The notes under the pieces are model-generated. The model searched no databases. It was not told where the DNA came from and worked only from the letters and a program-made list of their open reading frames with translations. This document shows, one piece after another, positions 9,656 to 18,858 of a stretch of DNA of 49,755 nucleotides; the first letter of the stretch is position 1; the number at the start of each line of letters is the position of its first letter. This DNA is from DAOTWA01 sp034435955. GTDB taxonomy: Bacteria; Chloroflexota; Anaerolineae; Anaerolineales; Anaerolineaceae. The DNA lies in assembly GCA_034435955.1 (NCBI GenBank), contig DAOTWA010000030.1, positions 1-49,755 of the forward strand, read 5' to 3'. The position numbers and the translations under genes are program-made.

Positions 9656-10353
9656 GCGTGCGGGAGACGAGCGTCGAGCGCCGGGAGCGCAGCCGCTGGC
9701 TGATCCTTTTCGCCGCCATGCTGCTGCTGAGCGTGTTGTGCCTGGGGCTGTCGCTTTTCTACCCTGCCTGGTGGTCGTCGGACAGTTCGCGGATGATCCC
9801 TGTGGCGCTGCATTCGGTGCTGCGCGCCGATTACAGCGCCGACGCCTTTGCTGCGGCGCTGCCGCCGGTGAGCGTCGGGCTGATTGCCAACGCGCTGCAG
9901 GATCAGGCCCTGGAGAGCGGCCCGGAAGCCGCCGATCGTGTGCTGGAGGGGCTGAGGACGCCCGTGCCGACAATCACGCCGTTCTTCTCGTCGACGCCGG
10001 GCGGGCCGACTCCCACCAGCGTTTTTCTGGCCACATGGACGCTGCCGCCGCCACAGCCGACGGCCACGCTGGCGGGCTTCACTCCCGCCGCGACCGCCAC
10101 CCCCACCACAACCCTCACGATAGGGCCGTCGTATACGCCCAGCCCGACGCAGGTTGAACCGACCTCGCCCAGCAAAACGCCCGCGCCGCCGACCAATACG
10201 CCGGCGCCGCCGACGAACACGCCCAAGCCATCGCCGACCAGAACGCCGGTGCCGCCCACCAATACGCCGATACCGCCGACCAACACGCCGATTCCCCCGA
10301 CTCAGCCTCCTTATCCACCGCCGCCGGCGACGACATCCTCGCCATACCCATAA
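9652..10353 (+). CDS. single-pass membrane protein with long Thr/Pro tail
   Basis: No known family is recognised. The ~233-residue product has a charged N-terminus and one membrane segment at ~16-36. A short region of ~70 residues follows. From ~100 to the end it is almost entirely Pro, Thr and Ser, with about six copies of a PPTNTP-like heptad that are visible as DNA repeats near 10186-10310. Such tails act as extended wall-spanning or glycosylated stalks in other bacteria, so an external location is likely. The start ATG overlaps the cyclase stop (ATGA), so the two are translationally coupled. It may be a partner of the cyclase sensor domain; that is inference only. Confidence 0.75.
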   Translation: MSVRETSVERRERSRWLILFAAMLLLSVLCLGLSLFYPAWWSSDSSRMIPVALHSVLRADYSADAFAAALPPVSVGLIANALQDQALESGPEAADRVLEGLRTPVPTITPFFSSTPGGPTPTSVFLATWTLPPPQPTATLAGFTPAATATPTTTLTIGPSYTPSPTQVEPTSPSKTPAPPTNTPAPPTNTPKPSPTRTPVPPTNTPIPPTNTPIPPTQPPYPPPPATTSSPYP

Positions 10354-10968
10354 GAGTTCGTTCCAGTTTTCGCCCCGATCCTGCGGAATGGGATCGCCTT
10401 CTTGGATTATTTATTTTGAGAGGAGTCCACAGGTCGGGAAAGGGCGGGTCTTCTAAAATGGGAGAAGGGCGCCGGAAGAATTGAATCGATTCGGGTTGAG
10501 GCGATTCGCCAGCCAGGGAACGCCGGACCGACGGTTGGGGGATATTTCCCTTGGAGGATGAACGATTTTGGAAAGCGGGGAGAATCGTCCACGAATAAGG
10601 GCGCGCATGCACGAATCAAAACGCGAAGGCAAGAATATGGCCACGGTAAGCCAGGCGATCCCGATTTTCAAGGGAGAGGGTGATCCAGGGGCAGGCAGAT
10701 GTGTGGCGGGATGGAGTTTCCGTTTGTTTTTTATTTGGGCCAGGAAATCTCCCGTGAGAATGTTACCGCCCACAAATTTGTTCAGCAATTAAGACGTTTG
10801 TCACCAATGTATCACGTTATTGTCTGATTTTATAGCCAGCGGGTCGGGGATGTTATATACTATTAGCGTCTTTTGGAACAAATCAACCCCAAGTTTGTGA
10901 ATATTACCACTTTTAGAGCAATAGGCGGCAGCGGGCTCATTAAATGCGAGCCAAATGGCAGGGGAAAT
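10354..10968. other. non-coding gap before the nuo operon
   Basis: No convincing gene is seen. The short open frames on both strands lack family resemblance and credible starts. The sequence becomes AT-richer after ~10720. TATACT at 10856-10861, preceded by TG at 10851-10852, is a weak candidate -10 for the nuo operon, about 110 bases before nuoA. No clear terminator was found for the preceding gene. Confidence 0.5.
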
Positions 10969-11325
10969 ATGCTCACAGATTACATTCCATTGCTTATTCT
11001 GATCATCCTGGGTTTGGCGTTGGCCTTTGCGACCATCTTGCTGGGCACGGTTTTCGGCCCTCACCGTCCGAATCCGCGCAAGAGCCAGCCCTACGAATCC
11101 GGCATGACCCCCTACGGCCCCGGCCAGCGGCGCATGTCGGTGCGTTTTTACCTGATCGCCGTGCTCTTCATTTTGTTCGATGTCGAAGTGGTCTTCTTCC
11201 TGCCCTGGGCGGTGGTCTTCCGCCAGTTGCGCGTATTCGGGCTGATCGAGATGGGCATCTTCATTCTAATTCTGCTGGTCGGTTACATTTACGCCTGGAA
11301 GAGGGGAGCTTTGGAATGGGAATAG
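10969..11325 (+). CDS. nuoA: NADH-quinone oxidoreductase subunit A
   Basis: NuoA is a small membrane subunit of complex I, near the junction of the peripheral and membrane arms. The 118-residue product has three membrane segments. The conserved loop carries YESGMTPYG, and the following helix has FILFDVEVVFFLPW, a hallmark with buried acidic residues. ATG 10969 follows AGGGGAA at good spacing; upstream in-frame codons would add a non-conserved extension. It is the first gene of a 14-gene operon and overlaps nuoB by 10 bases. Confidence 0.95.
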   Translation: MLTDYIPLLILIILGLALAFATILLGTVFGPHRPNPRKSQPYESGMTPYGPGQRRMSVRFYLIAVLFILFDVEVVFFLPWAVVFRQLRVFGLIEMGIFILILLVGYIYAWKRGALEWE

Positions 11326-11798
11326 AACAAAAATTGGGCGATATGGGGGTGATTACCCTGCGCCTGGAGCAGGCGGTCAACTGGGCGCGCACCAATTCGA
11401 TGTGGCCGATGCTTTTTGGCCTGGCCTGCTGCGCCATTGAGATGATGGGGGCTCAGGCCTCCAATTTTGACATGAGTCGCTTTGGCATGGAGCTGATGCG
11501 GCCCAGCCCGCGCCAGTCCGACCTGATGATCGTGGCTGGGCGAGTCAGCCGCAAGATGGCCCCCGTACTGCGCGAGCTGTATGACCAGATGCCCGATCCC
11601 AAGTGGGTGATTTCCATGGGCGATTGCGCTTCTTGCGGCGGGGTATTCAATAATTACGCCATTATGCAGGGGGTGGACGAGGTCGTTCCGGTGGATATAT
11701 ACATCGCTGGTTGCCCTCCACGCCCTGAAGCGCTCATCCACGGGGTGCTCAGTCTGCACGAAAAGGTGCGCGGGGAGAAACTGTCGCGTTGGACGTAA
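11316..11798 (+). CDS. nuoB: NADH-quinone oxidoreductase subunit B
   Basis: NuoB holds cluster N2, the last Fe-S centre, which passes electrons to quinone. The 160-residue product has the unusual adjacent cysteines C38-C39 (LACCAIEM), C104 (GDCASCGG) and C133 (GCPPRPEAL), which together bind the [4Fe-4S] cluster. ATG 11316 overlaps the end of nuoA by 10 bases, which is consistent with coupled translation. nuoC follows after 34 bases. Confidence 0.96.
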   Translation: MGIEQKLGDMGVITLRLEQAVNWARTNSMWPMLFGLACCAIEMMGAQASNFDMSRFGMELMRPSPRQSDLMIVAGRVSRKMAPVLRELYDQMPDPKWVISMGDCASCGGVFNNYAIMQGVDEVVPVDIYIAGCPPRPEALIHGVLSLHEKVRGEKLSRWT

Positions 11799-11832
11799 AT
11801 TCCACACACCCAAACGGACCTCTCAGTCTCAA

Positions 11833-12348
11833 ATGATGGACGAACGATTGCAACCTGCGGTCAGTGCACTCAGCGAGCGCTTTGGCGCTCAGCCCAGCGA
11901 GCATCGCGGCCAGGTCAGCCTGCGGATACCGCCCGAATACATCACGGCGGTCTGCCGCTGTCTGCGGGACGAATTTGGCTTTGACATGCTCGAAGTCGAG
12001 ACGGCGGTGGATTACTGGCCGGCGACAGCCCCACGATTCCATGTCGTCTACGTGCTTTATTCCATGGCGCAAAATCTTTCACTCAGCCTGCGTGTTCCGC
12101 TGGATGGGAACGAGCCGGCGCTGGATACGATCGAAAGCATTTACCCCAACGCTAACTGGCACGAGCGAGAGATTTGGGACATGTTCGGCATCCGCTTTCG
12201 CGGTCACTCGGACCTGCGCCGCATTGTGATGCCGGCCGATTGGGTGGGACATCCTCTGCGCAAGGATTACCCCCTGGGTTACGAGGAAGTCCAGTTCAGC
12301 TTCAATTTCGACGAAATCAACCGGCGCAAGCCGTACGCGAAGGAATGA
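11833..12348 (+). CDS. nuoC: NADH-quinone oxidoreductase subunit C
   Basis: NuoC (30-kDa-type subunit) is part of the quinone-reducing module of complex I. The ~171-residue product has the family signature in its C-terminal half: ANWHEREIWDMFGIRFRGH followed by HPLRKDYPLGYEE. It is separate from NuoD, unlike the fused NuoCD of enterobacteria. Two ATGs in tandem (11833, 11836) are possible starts; no strong Shine-Dalgarno is seen. Confidence 0.94.
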   Translation: MMDERLQPAVSALSERFGAQPSEHRGQVSLRIPPEYITAVCRCLRDEFGFDMLEVETAVDYWPATAPRFHVVYVLYSMAQNLSLSLRVPLDGNEPALDTIESIYPNANWHEREIWDMFGIRFRGHSDLRRIVMPADWVGHPLRKDYPLGYEEVQFSFNFDEINRRKPYAKE

Positions 12349-12352
12349 GTCG

Positions 12353-13585
12353 ATGGCCGAAAAAGTCGAATCCCTCGACCTGGATGGCATGTCTCATCTG
12401 GTGTCCGAGCGGGCGTTAAGAGGCGAAACGGTATTGCTCAACATGGGCCCGCAGCACCCCAGCACACACGGCGTGCTGCGCCTGCTGCTGGAGCTGGATG
12501 GCGAGATTGTTGTCAACTGCATCCCAGATATTGGCTTCCTCCACACCGGGGTGGAAAAGAATATGGAAGCCAAGACCTATCAGAAGGCCGAGGTCATGAC
12601 CGACCGGCTTGATTACCTCAACCCGATCGGCAACAACCTGGTCTACTGCCTGGCGGTCGAAAAGCTGCTGGACCTGGACGTACCGCCCCGCGCCCAGGCG
12701 CTGCGCGTGATTCTGGCCGAGCTGACGCGCATCGCCTCCCATCTGGTCTGGCTGGGGACTTCGGCGCTGGACCTGGCGGCCATGTCGGTGTTCCTGTACT
12801 GCTTCCGCGAACGCGAGATGATTCTGGACATCTTCGAGATGGTCTCAGGCCAGCGGATGATGACGACCTACGTGCGGCCCGGCGGCCTGTGGCGCGACGT
12901 GCCAGCCGAATTCGAGCCAGCGGTGCGTCGCTTCATCGAGCTGCTGCCGGCGCGCATCGACGAGTACGAATCTCTGTTGACCAACAATCAGCTCTTCAAG
13001 ATGCGCACCCAGGGCATTGGAGTGATCAGCGCGGAGGATTGCGTGCGTTATGGCATCAGCGGCCCGGTAGGGCGCGCCGCAGGGGTGCCCTTCGATGTGC
13101 GCAAGGCGCGCCCATACTCCGGCTACGAGCAGTACGAATTCGACGTGCCCACGCGCTCCGAAGGTGATATCTACGCCCGTTATCTGGTGCGGGTGGAGGA
13201 GATGCGCCAATCCCTGCGGATCATTCGCCAGGCGCTGGACAGGCTGCCTGGTGGTCCGGTGCGCAGCGACAACCGCAAATACATCCCGCCGCCTCGTTCG
13301 GAGATCGGCGTATCCATGGAAGCGCTGATCCACCACTTTAAGTTGTGGACCGAAGGCTTCGCTGCGCCCAAAGGCTCGGTCTACACGGCCATTGAGTCGC
13401 CGCGCGGCATCCTGGGAGTTTATCTCGAGAGCGACGGAGGCCCCAGGCCTTATCGGGTGCATTTTCGCACGCCCTCGTTCGTCAATCTGCAGATCATGCC
13501 GCTCCTCTCGCGCGGGCACTTCGTGGCCGACCTGGTGGGGATCATCGGCAGTATCGATATTGTATTGGGAGATGCAGACCGATGA
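12353..13585 (+). CDS. nuoD: NADH-quinone oxidoreductase subunit D
   Basis: NuoD (49-kDa-type subunit) forms the quinone-binding cavity together with NuoB and is related to the large subunit of NiFe hydrogenases. The 410-residue product shows NMGPQHPSTHGVLRL near the N-terminus, then IGFLHTGVEKNME and DRLDYLNP. The C-terminus ends in GSIDIVLGDADR, the usual family end. It starts four bases after nuoC and overlaps nuoE by four bases (ATGA). Confidence 0.96.
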   Translation: MAEKVESLDLDGMSHLVSERALRGETVLLNMGPQHPSTHGVLRLLLELDGEIVVNCIPDIGFLHTGVEKNMEAKTYQKAEVMTDRLDYLNPIGNNLVYCLAVEKLLDLDVPPRAQALRVILAELTRIASHLVWLGTSALDLAAMSVFLYCFREREMILDIFEMVSGQRMMTTYVRPGGLWRDVPAEFEPAVRRFIELLPARIDEYESLLTNNQLFKMRTQGIGVISAEDCVRYGISGPVGRAAGVPFDVRKARPYSGYEQYEFDVPTRSEGDIYARYLVRVEEMRQSLRIIRQALDRLPGGPVRSDNRKYIPPPRSEIGVSMEALIHHFKLWTEGFAAPKGSVYTAIESPRGILGVYLESDGGPRPYRVHFRTPSFVNLQIMPLLSRGHFVADLVGIIGSIDIVLGDADR

Positions 13586-14094
13586 ACCAGCTCAAGGAGC
13601 GCTACCCCGAAGAAGTCGCCCAAATACTGTCGAAATATCCTGCCGGGCGAGAGCGGTCGGCAGTCATGCCGCTGCTGTACCTGGCGCAGCGCGAGGCCGG
13701 TTACGTCACCAAACAATCCATAGCAGACATCGCGGAATTGTGCGGCGTCTCGACCACCGAAGTGGCCTCGCTGATCGGCTTTTACACCCTCTACCGGGAC
13801 GAACCGAACGGGCGCTATCGGGTGCAGGTGTGCACCGATCTGCCCTGCGCGCTGCGGGGCGCGGACGAGTTCCTGGCCAAGCTGTGCGCAAACCTGGGCG
13901 TGCGCGTGGGCGAGCCGACGAGCGACGGCATGATCGTGATCGAAGAGGTCAAGTGCCTGGCTGGCTGCGACCACGCGCCGGTTTTTCAAGTACAGGATGG
14001 CGAGGGAATCCACTATCACGAGAACCAGACGGTCGAGAGCGCCCTGGAAGTGATCGAAGCGCTGCGCGCGCGAGCGAAGGAGGCGGACCAATGA
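13582..14094 (+). CDS. nuoE: NADH-quinone oxidoreductase subunit E
   Basis: NuoE (24-kDa-type, thioredoxin-fold) carries the [2Fe-2S] cluster N1a of the NADH-oxidising module. The four ligands are C84 and C89 (CTDLPC) and C125 and C129 (CLAGC). The 170-residue length is normal. The start overlaps the nuoD stop and the stop overlaps the nuoF start, both as ATGA, which implies tightly coupled synthesis of D, E and F. Confidence 0.95.
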   Translation: MNQLKERYPEEVAQILSKYPAGRERSAVMPLLYLAQREAGYVTKQSIADIAELCGVSTTEVASLIGFYTLYRDEPNGRYRVQVCTDLPCALRGADEFLAKLCANLGVRVGEPTSDGMIVIEEVKCLAGCDHAPVFQVQDGEGIHYHENQTVESALEVIEALRARAKEADQ

Positions 14095-15353
14095 GCGAGC
14101 ATGTGCTGCTCCGCCATCGGGACGCGCCGGAGATAAAGCGGCTGGATGTGTACCGCTCGCTTGGCGGCTTCGAGGCGCTGCGCAAGGCGGTGACAGAGAT
14201 GACGCCCGAGCAGGTCCTCCAGGAAGTGAAGCTATCGGGCCTGCGCGGGCGCGGCGGTGCGGGCTTCCCAACCGGTATAAAGTGGTCTTTCCTGCCCAAG
14301 GATATCTGGCCGCACTACGTGGTGGCTAACGCGGACGAATCCGAGCCCGGAACCTTCAAGGATCGCGAGATTCTGGAAGGCAACCCGTTCCAGTTTTTGG
14401 AAGGCCTGGCCATCGCTGCCTATGCGGTACAGGCCAACCTGGCTTACGTCTACCTGCGGGGTGAGTTTTGGGAGATCGCGGGGGAACTGGATCGGCACAT
14501 CGCCGAAATGGAGGCGGCTGGGTTGTTGGGCGAGCGGTTGTTCGGCACGGATTATTCGCTGCGCATCCACACCCATCTGGGAGCGGGGGCCTACATCTGC
14601 GGCGAGGAGACCGCGCTGCTCGAATCGCTGGAAGGCAAGTTGGGCCAGCCGCGGCTGCGCCCACCCTTTCCGGCCGTTTACGGCCTGTTCGGCAAGCCGA
14701 CGGTAATCAACAATGTGGAGACGCTCACCAACCTGCCGCTGATCATCGCGCGGGGCAGTGAATGGTTTCGCTCATTCGGCACGGAGAAGAGCCCCGGGGT
14801 GAAGATATTCTCGCTCTCGGGGTGCGTGAACCGTCCGGGCAACTACGAATTGCCGCTGGGTACCACCTTCCGCGAATTGATCTTCACTCACGGAGGCGGG
14901 GTTCCCGCCGGGCGGAAGATCAAGGCCATCCTGCCGGCGGGGGCGTCCTCCAGCGTGATTGCCGCCGATGAGCGCGCGCTGGACACGCCCATGGACTACG
15001 AATCCGTGGCCGCGCTCGGCTCCACGCTCGGATCGGCCTCGGTCATCGTGGTGGATGACTCGGTCAACATGAGCTGGCTGGTGGACAAGACGGTGGCGTT
15101 TTTCAGGCACGAATCGTGCGGCAAATGCACCCCCTGCCGCGAAGGCACCTACTGGATGAGCCGCATCACCCAGCGCATCCTGTCTGACGGCCACAGCCAG
15201 GCTGACGTGGAGCTGCTGGGCAGCGTCGCCCGGCAGATACAGAACAAGTGCCTGTGCGCGCTGGGCGAGTTTTCGACCATGGCGGTGGTCACATCGCTGG
15301 ATCTATTCCGGGCGGATTTCGACGCCCGTCCGCGGAGCGAGACGCATGGGTAA
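14091..15353 (+). CDS. nuoF: NADH-quinone oxidoreductase subunit F
   Basis: NuoF binds NADH and FMN and passes electrons to cluster N3. The 420-residue product has the nucleotide- and FMN-binding glycine motif GLRGRGGAGFPTG, NADESEPGTFKDR and GAGAYICGEETAL. The N3 [4Fe-4S] ligands are C343, C346 and C349 (SCGKCTPC) plus a distal Cys at 387 or 389. The in-frame sequence continues open upstream, but ATG 14091 has GAAGGAGGCGG before it and matches the family start. It overlaps nuoG by eight bases. Confidence 0.96.
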   Translation: MSEHVLLRHRDAPEIKRLDVYRSLGGFEALRKAVTEMTPEQVLQEVKLSGLRGRGGAGFPTGIKWSFLPKDIWPHYVVANADESEPGTFKDREILEGNPFQFLEGLAIAAYAVQANLAYVYLRGEFWEIAGELDRHIAEMEAAGLLGERLFGTDYSLRIHTHLGAGAYICGEETALLESLEGKLGQPRLRPPFPAVYGLFGKPTVINNVETLTNLPLIIARGSEWFRSFGTEKSPGVKIFSLSGCVNRPGNYELPLGTTFRELIFTHGGGVPAGRKIKAILPAGASSSVIAADERALDTPMDYESVAALGSTLGSASVIVVDDSVNMSWLVDKTVAFFRHESCGKCTPCREGTYWMSRITQRILSDGHSQADVELLGSVARQIQNKCLCALGEFSTMAVVTSLDLFRADFDARPRSETHG

Positions 15354-17841
15354 GATGATCACACTGACGATCGACGGGCAAACGGTGACCGCACCGGAGG
15401 GTACGCTGGTGGTGGATGCGGCCAAACAGATCGGCGTGGACATCCCCGTTTTCTGCTACCACCCCAAGCTGGAGCCGGTCGGTATGTGCCGTATGTGTCT
15501 GGTGGAGATCGGGCGGCCGGTCATCGATCGCGCCAGCGGCCAGGTGCTGCGCGAGGAAGATGGTACGGCGCGCATACAATTCGGCAGCAAGCTGGAAACG
15601 GCCTGCACCACGCCCATCTCGGAGGGCATGGTGGTGCGCGGCATGAGTGAAAAGGTGCAGGCGGCGCGGAGAGAAGTGCTGGAGTTCCTGCTCACTTCAC
15701 ACCCGCTGGACTGTCCGGTCTGCGACAAGGGCGGCGAATGCTCGCTGCAAGACCAGACCCTGCGCTTCGGTCAGGGGGAAAGCCGCTTCCGGTACGAGGA
15801 AAAAATGCACCTGGACAAGCGCGTCCCGCTGGGTGAATTGATCTACCTGGACCGAGAGCGCTGTATCCAATGCGCCCGCTGCGTGCGCTTCCAGGAGCAG
15901 GTGGTTGGCGAGCCGGTGATCGGTTTTTACCAGCGCGGGCGTGCCCTGCAGATCATTTCACTGTCCGAACCGGGCTTCGACTCATACTTTTCCGGCAACA
16001 CCACCGATATCTGTCCGGTTGGGGCGCTGACCACGGCCGATTTTCGTTTCGGCGCCCGCCCATGGGAGATGAAACCGGCCGCGTCGATCTGTCCGCACTG
16101 CGCGGTTGGCTGCAACATCACCTTTGACGTGCGGCGTGAGGCCAAAACAGGCGGCCACGCGGCGATCAAAAGGGTGATGCCGCGCCAGAATGAAGAAGTC
16201 AACGAGCTGTGGATTTGTGACAAGGGCCGCTTTGGTTATCATTTCGTGGAAAGTCCCGAACGGCTGAGTCAGCCGCTGGTGCGCGAAGGCGAGGAACTTC
16301 GTCCGGCAAGCTGGGAGCAGGCGCTGATGCGCACGGCCGAAGGACTGCGCGCGGCGGGGAGGGAGCTGGTGGCGCTGGCTGGCGGGCGACTTGCCAACGA
16401 AGACCTGTTCAACCTGCGCGAGCTGACGCAGGCTCTGGGAGGCCAGCCTGTGCTCTATTCTCACATGGCTGGCGGCGACCTGGTGGCCCGAATAGGCCTC
16501 CCGCCGGGCTCGGATATTGCCGCTATGGGCAAGGGCGCGGTCATCCTGGTGGCGGCCTGTGACCTGCAGGAAGAAGCGCCCATCTGGTGGCTGCGCGTCA
16601 AGCGGGCCGCCCAACGCGGCGCCACTCTGATCGTGGCCAACCCGCGCGCCACCAAACTGGACCGTTACGCCGCCCACCTCCTGCGTTACGACTACGGTCG
16701 GGAGGCGGAAACCATCCGGGCGTTGACGCCCGGTGGAGATGGGTCTACGCCGGCGGCGCAGGCGGTTTCGGGGGCAGAAAACCTGGTGATCATTTACGGC
16801 AGCGAGGGGCTGGGGCTGGCGGGTTCGGCTGAGCTGGCGCAGGCCTGCGCTGACCTGTTGCTATCGAGCGGGCACGCCGGCGAAATCAACAGCGGCCTGA
16901 TGGCCGCCTGGCCAAACGGAAATACCCAGGGCGCATGGGAAATGGGCTTTCGCCCAACGGCCGATCTCAAATCAATATTGAGTGGAGCGAAGGCGCTCTA
17001 TGTGGCTGGCGCGGATCCGGCGGGCGACGACCCGGCGCTGGGAGAGGCCATCGCAGCAGCCGATTTTGTGGTCGTGCAGGAGCTGTTTCTGAGCGAGACC
17101 GCCCGCCGCGCCGACGTGGTCCTGCCAGCGCTGCCTTTTGCCGAGCGGGAGGGCAGTTATACCTCTGGCGAGCGCCGGGCTCAACGGTTTTATCCGGCGC
17201 TGGCTCCCCTGCCCGGCCCGCGCGCCGATTTCGAAATACTGGCCCAGGTCGGTGAACGATTGGGCGTGAAGCTAGAGGGGCGCTCGGCCGCGCTGGTCTT
17301 TCAACGACTGGCGATGGAAGTGCGGGCGTACGCGGGCCTCTCCTATCAGAGGCTGTCCGAGACGCACGCGCAATGGCCGATCGTCGGGCGCGGCGACATG
17401 TATTACGGCGGCACCGGCTACGACAACCATCAAGGTTTGGGCGCTCGCTTAGCCCTGGTCGGCGCAGAAAGCGGCAAAGCCGCGCCTCTGATCACCCGCG
17501 CGGTTCCGGCCGAGCCATTCGAGGATGGAAGCGTCCGGGCTGTACCGGTGATCCGTTTGTATGACCGTGGAACGACTCTTCTGCCGAGCAGCCTGCTCAA
17601 CGGCAGGCTGTCAGGGCCGTCCATCCGCATGCACCCCGAAACGGCCGCCCGCCTGTCACTGGCGGAGGCGCCCGCAGCGCTCGTGCGGCTGAACGGCGTC
17701 GAGGCGGAGGTGAAGATTCTGCTGGATGAACACCTGCCGCGCGAGGTTGTTCTGGTGCCGCGCAGCGTGGGGCTGCCCATCAGCGAGCCGGCGCGACTGA
17801 CCGTTCTGGCACCGCGGGCCGAAATGCAAGGTCAATTCTGA
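15346..17841 (+). CDS. nuoG: NADH-quinone oxidoreductase subunit G
   Basis: NuoG is the large Fe-S subunit of the peripheral arm. Its 831 residues start with a ferredoxin-like domain binding N1b (C37, C48, C51, C87), with an insert of roughly 17 residues before C87. H119, C123, C126 and C132 bind N5. C173, C176, C179 and C223 bind N4. C249, C252, C256 and C291 match the extra cluster N7, which many bacteria keep and mitochondria lack. The C-terminal ~500 residues are the molybdopterin-oxidoreductase-like domain, which in complex I has lost its cofactor. It overlaps nuoF by eight bases. Confidence 0.95.
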   Translation: MGKMITLTIDGQTVTAPEGTLVVDAAKQIGVDIPVFCYHPKLEPVGMCRMCLVEIGRPVIDRASGQVLREEDGTARIQFGSKLETACTTPISEGMVVRGMSEKVQAARREVLEFLLTSHPLDCPVCDKGGECSLQDQTLRFGQGESRFRYEEKMHLDKRVPLGELIYLDRERCIQCARCVRFQEQVVGEPVIGFYQRGRALQIISLSEPGFDSYFSGNTTDICPVGALTTADFRFGARPWEMKPAASICPHCAVGCNITFDVRREAKTGGHAAIKRVMPRQNEEVNELWICDKGRFGYHFVESPERLSQPLVREGEELRPASWEQALMRTAEGLRAAGRELVALAGGRLANEDLFNLRELTQALGGQPVLYSHMAGGDLVARIGLPPGSDIAAMGKGAVILVAACDLQEEAPIWWLRVKRAAQRGATLIVANPRATKLDRYAAHLLRYDYGREAETIRALTPGGDGSTPAAQAVSGAENLVIIYGSEGLGLAGSAELAQACADLLLSSGHAGEINSGLMAAWPNGNTQGAWEMGFRPTADLKSILSGAKALYVAGADPAGDDPALGEAIAAADFVVVQELFLSETARRADVVLPALPFAEREGSYTSGERRAQRFYPALAPLPGPRADFEILAQVGERLGVKLEGRSAALVFQRLAMEVRAYAGLSYQRLSETHAQWPIVGRGDMYYGGTGYDNHQGLGARLALVGAESGKAAPLITRAVPAEPFEDGSVRAVPVIRLYDRGTTLLPSSLLNGRLSGPSIRMHPETAARLSLAEAPAALVRLNGVEAEVKILLDEHLPREVVLVPRSVGLPISEPARLTVLAPRAEMQGQF

Positions 17842-17849
17842 GGGAAGGC

Positions 17850-18854
17850 ATGGAACCTGGAATGATCCTGGAATGGGTGCTCAAGTCAGCCTTCATCCTG
17901 GCGTTCATGACGGCTGGCTTCGCTTACACTACCCTCTACGAGCGCAAAGTGCTGGCGCGCATGCAGGTTCGCGTGGGGCCTAACCGCGCTGGACCGTGGG
18001 GCCTCCTCCAACCAGTGGCGGACGGCCTTAAGCTTATTTTCAAAGAAGAACTGATCCCAGAAAAGGCCGACAAGCTGGTCTTCGTGCTAGCGCCGGTAAT
18101 CACCGTGCTGCCTGCGCTGATCATCACCGCCGCCGTGCCGTGGGGCGACACACTGACCCTTTTTGGACGCCAGGTGAAGCTCTACCTGACCGACCTCAAC
18201 GTGGCAGTGCTGTACATCTCGGCGGTGACTTCGATCTCGGTGTACGGCATTACTCTGGCGGGTTGGTCATCCAACAACAAATACGCCATGCTGGGTGGAC
18301 TGCGCTCCACGGCTCAGATGATCAGCTACGAGCTGGCCCTGGGCCTGGCGTTCGTCGGACCGATCCTGATTGCCGGCTCGATGAGCCTGCGCGAGATCGT
18401 CCTGGCGCAGCGCAGCGTGCCCTTCATCGTGTACCAGCCGCTGGGGGCGCTGATCTTCACCATCGCCACCATTGCTGAGACCAACCGCGCGCCGTTCGAC
18501 ATGCCCGAAGCGGAGCAGGAGCTGACTGCCGGCTATCACGTCGAGTATTCGGGGATGAAGTTCGCCCTGTTCTTCATGGCTGAGTATATCAAGATGATCG
18601 CGGTGTGCATGATCGGCGCGACGCTCTTCCTGGGTGGATATATGGGGCCCTTTGTGGACCGCTTCCCCTGGCTCGGTCCAATCTACCTGGTGCTCAAGGT
18701 GGGCGTTTTCCTGTTTGTGATGATCTGGCTGCGCGCCACGCTGCCGCGCATCCGGTACGACCGGCTGATGGCGTTCGGCTGGAAGGTGCTGTTTCCGCTG
18801 GCAATGCTGAACGTGGTGGGCACCGCTGTGGCGCTGGTCCTTCTGGGAGGTTAG
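17850..18854 (+). CDS. nuoH: NADH-quinone oxidoreductase subunit H
   Basis: NuoH is the membrane subunit that joins the two arms and forms the entrance of the quinone site. The 334-residue product has about eight membrane helices. Conserved features are YERKVLARMQVRVGPNRAGP, LKLIFKEE and the acidic loop ETNRAPFDMPEAEQEL followed by YHVEYSG. GAGGGAAGG precedes ATG 17850. The end of the gene supplies the GGGAGG ribosome-binding site of nuoI. Confidence 0.96.
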   Translation: MEPGMILEWVLKSAFILAFMTAGFAYTTLYERKVLARMQVRVGPNRAGPWGLLQPVADGLKLIFKEELIPEKADKLVFVLAPVITVLPALIITAAVPWGDTLTLFGRQVKLYLTDLNVAVLYISAVTSISVYGITLAGWSSNNKYAMLGGLRSTAQMISYELALGLAFVGPILIAGSMSLREIVLAQRSVPFIVYQPLGALIFTIATIAETNRAPFDMPEAEQELTAGYHVEYSGMKFALFFMAEYIKMIAVCMIGATLFLGGYMGPFVDRFPWLGPIYLVLKVGVFLFVMIWLRATLPRIRYDRLMAFGWKVLFPLAMLNVVGTAVALVLLGG

Positions 18855-18858
18855 CGCA

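Noticed and set aside
8591..9973. 460-residue minus-strand frame over the cyclase gene
   Set aside because: It is opposite a gene with intact catalytic motifs, and the product is Arg/Ala/Gln-rich with no family features.
10453..10792. Short open frames in the gap before nuoA
   Set aside because: No homology, no credible start sites, and conflicting frames on both strands.
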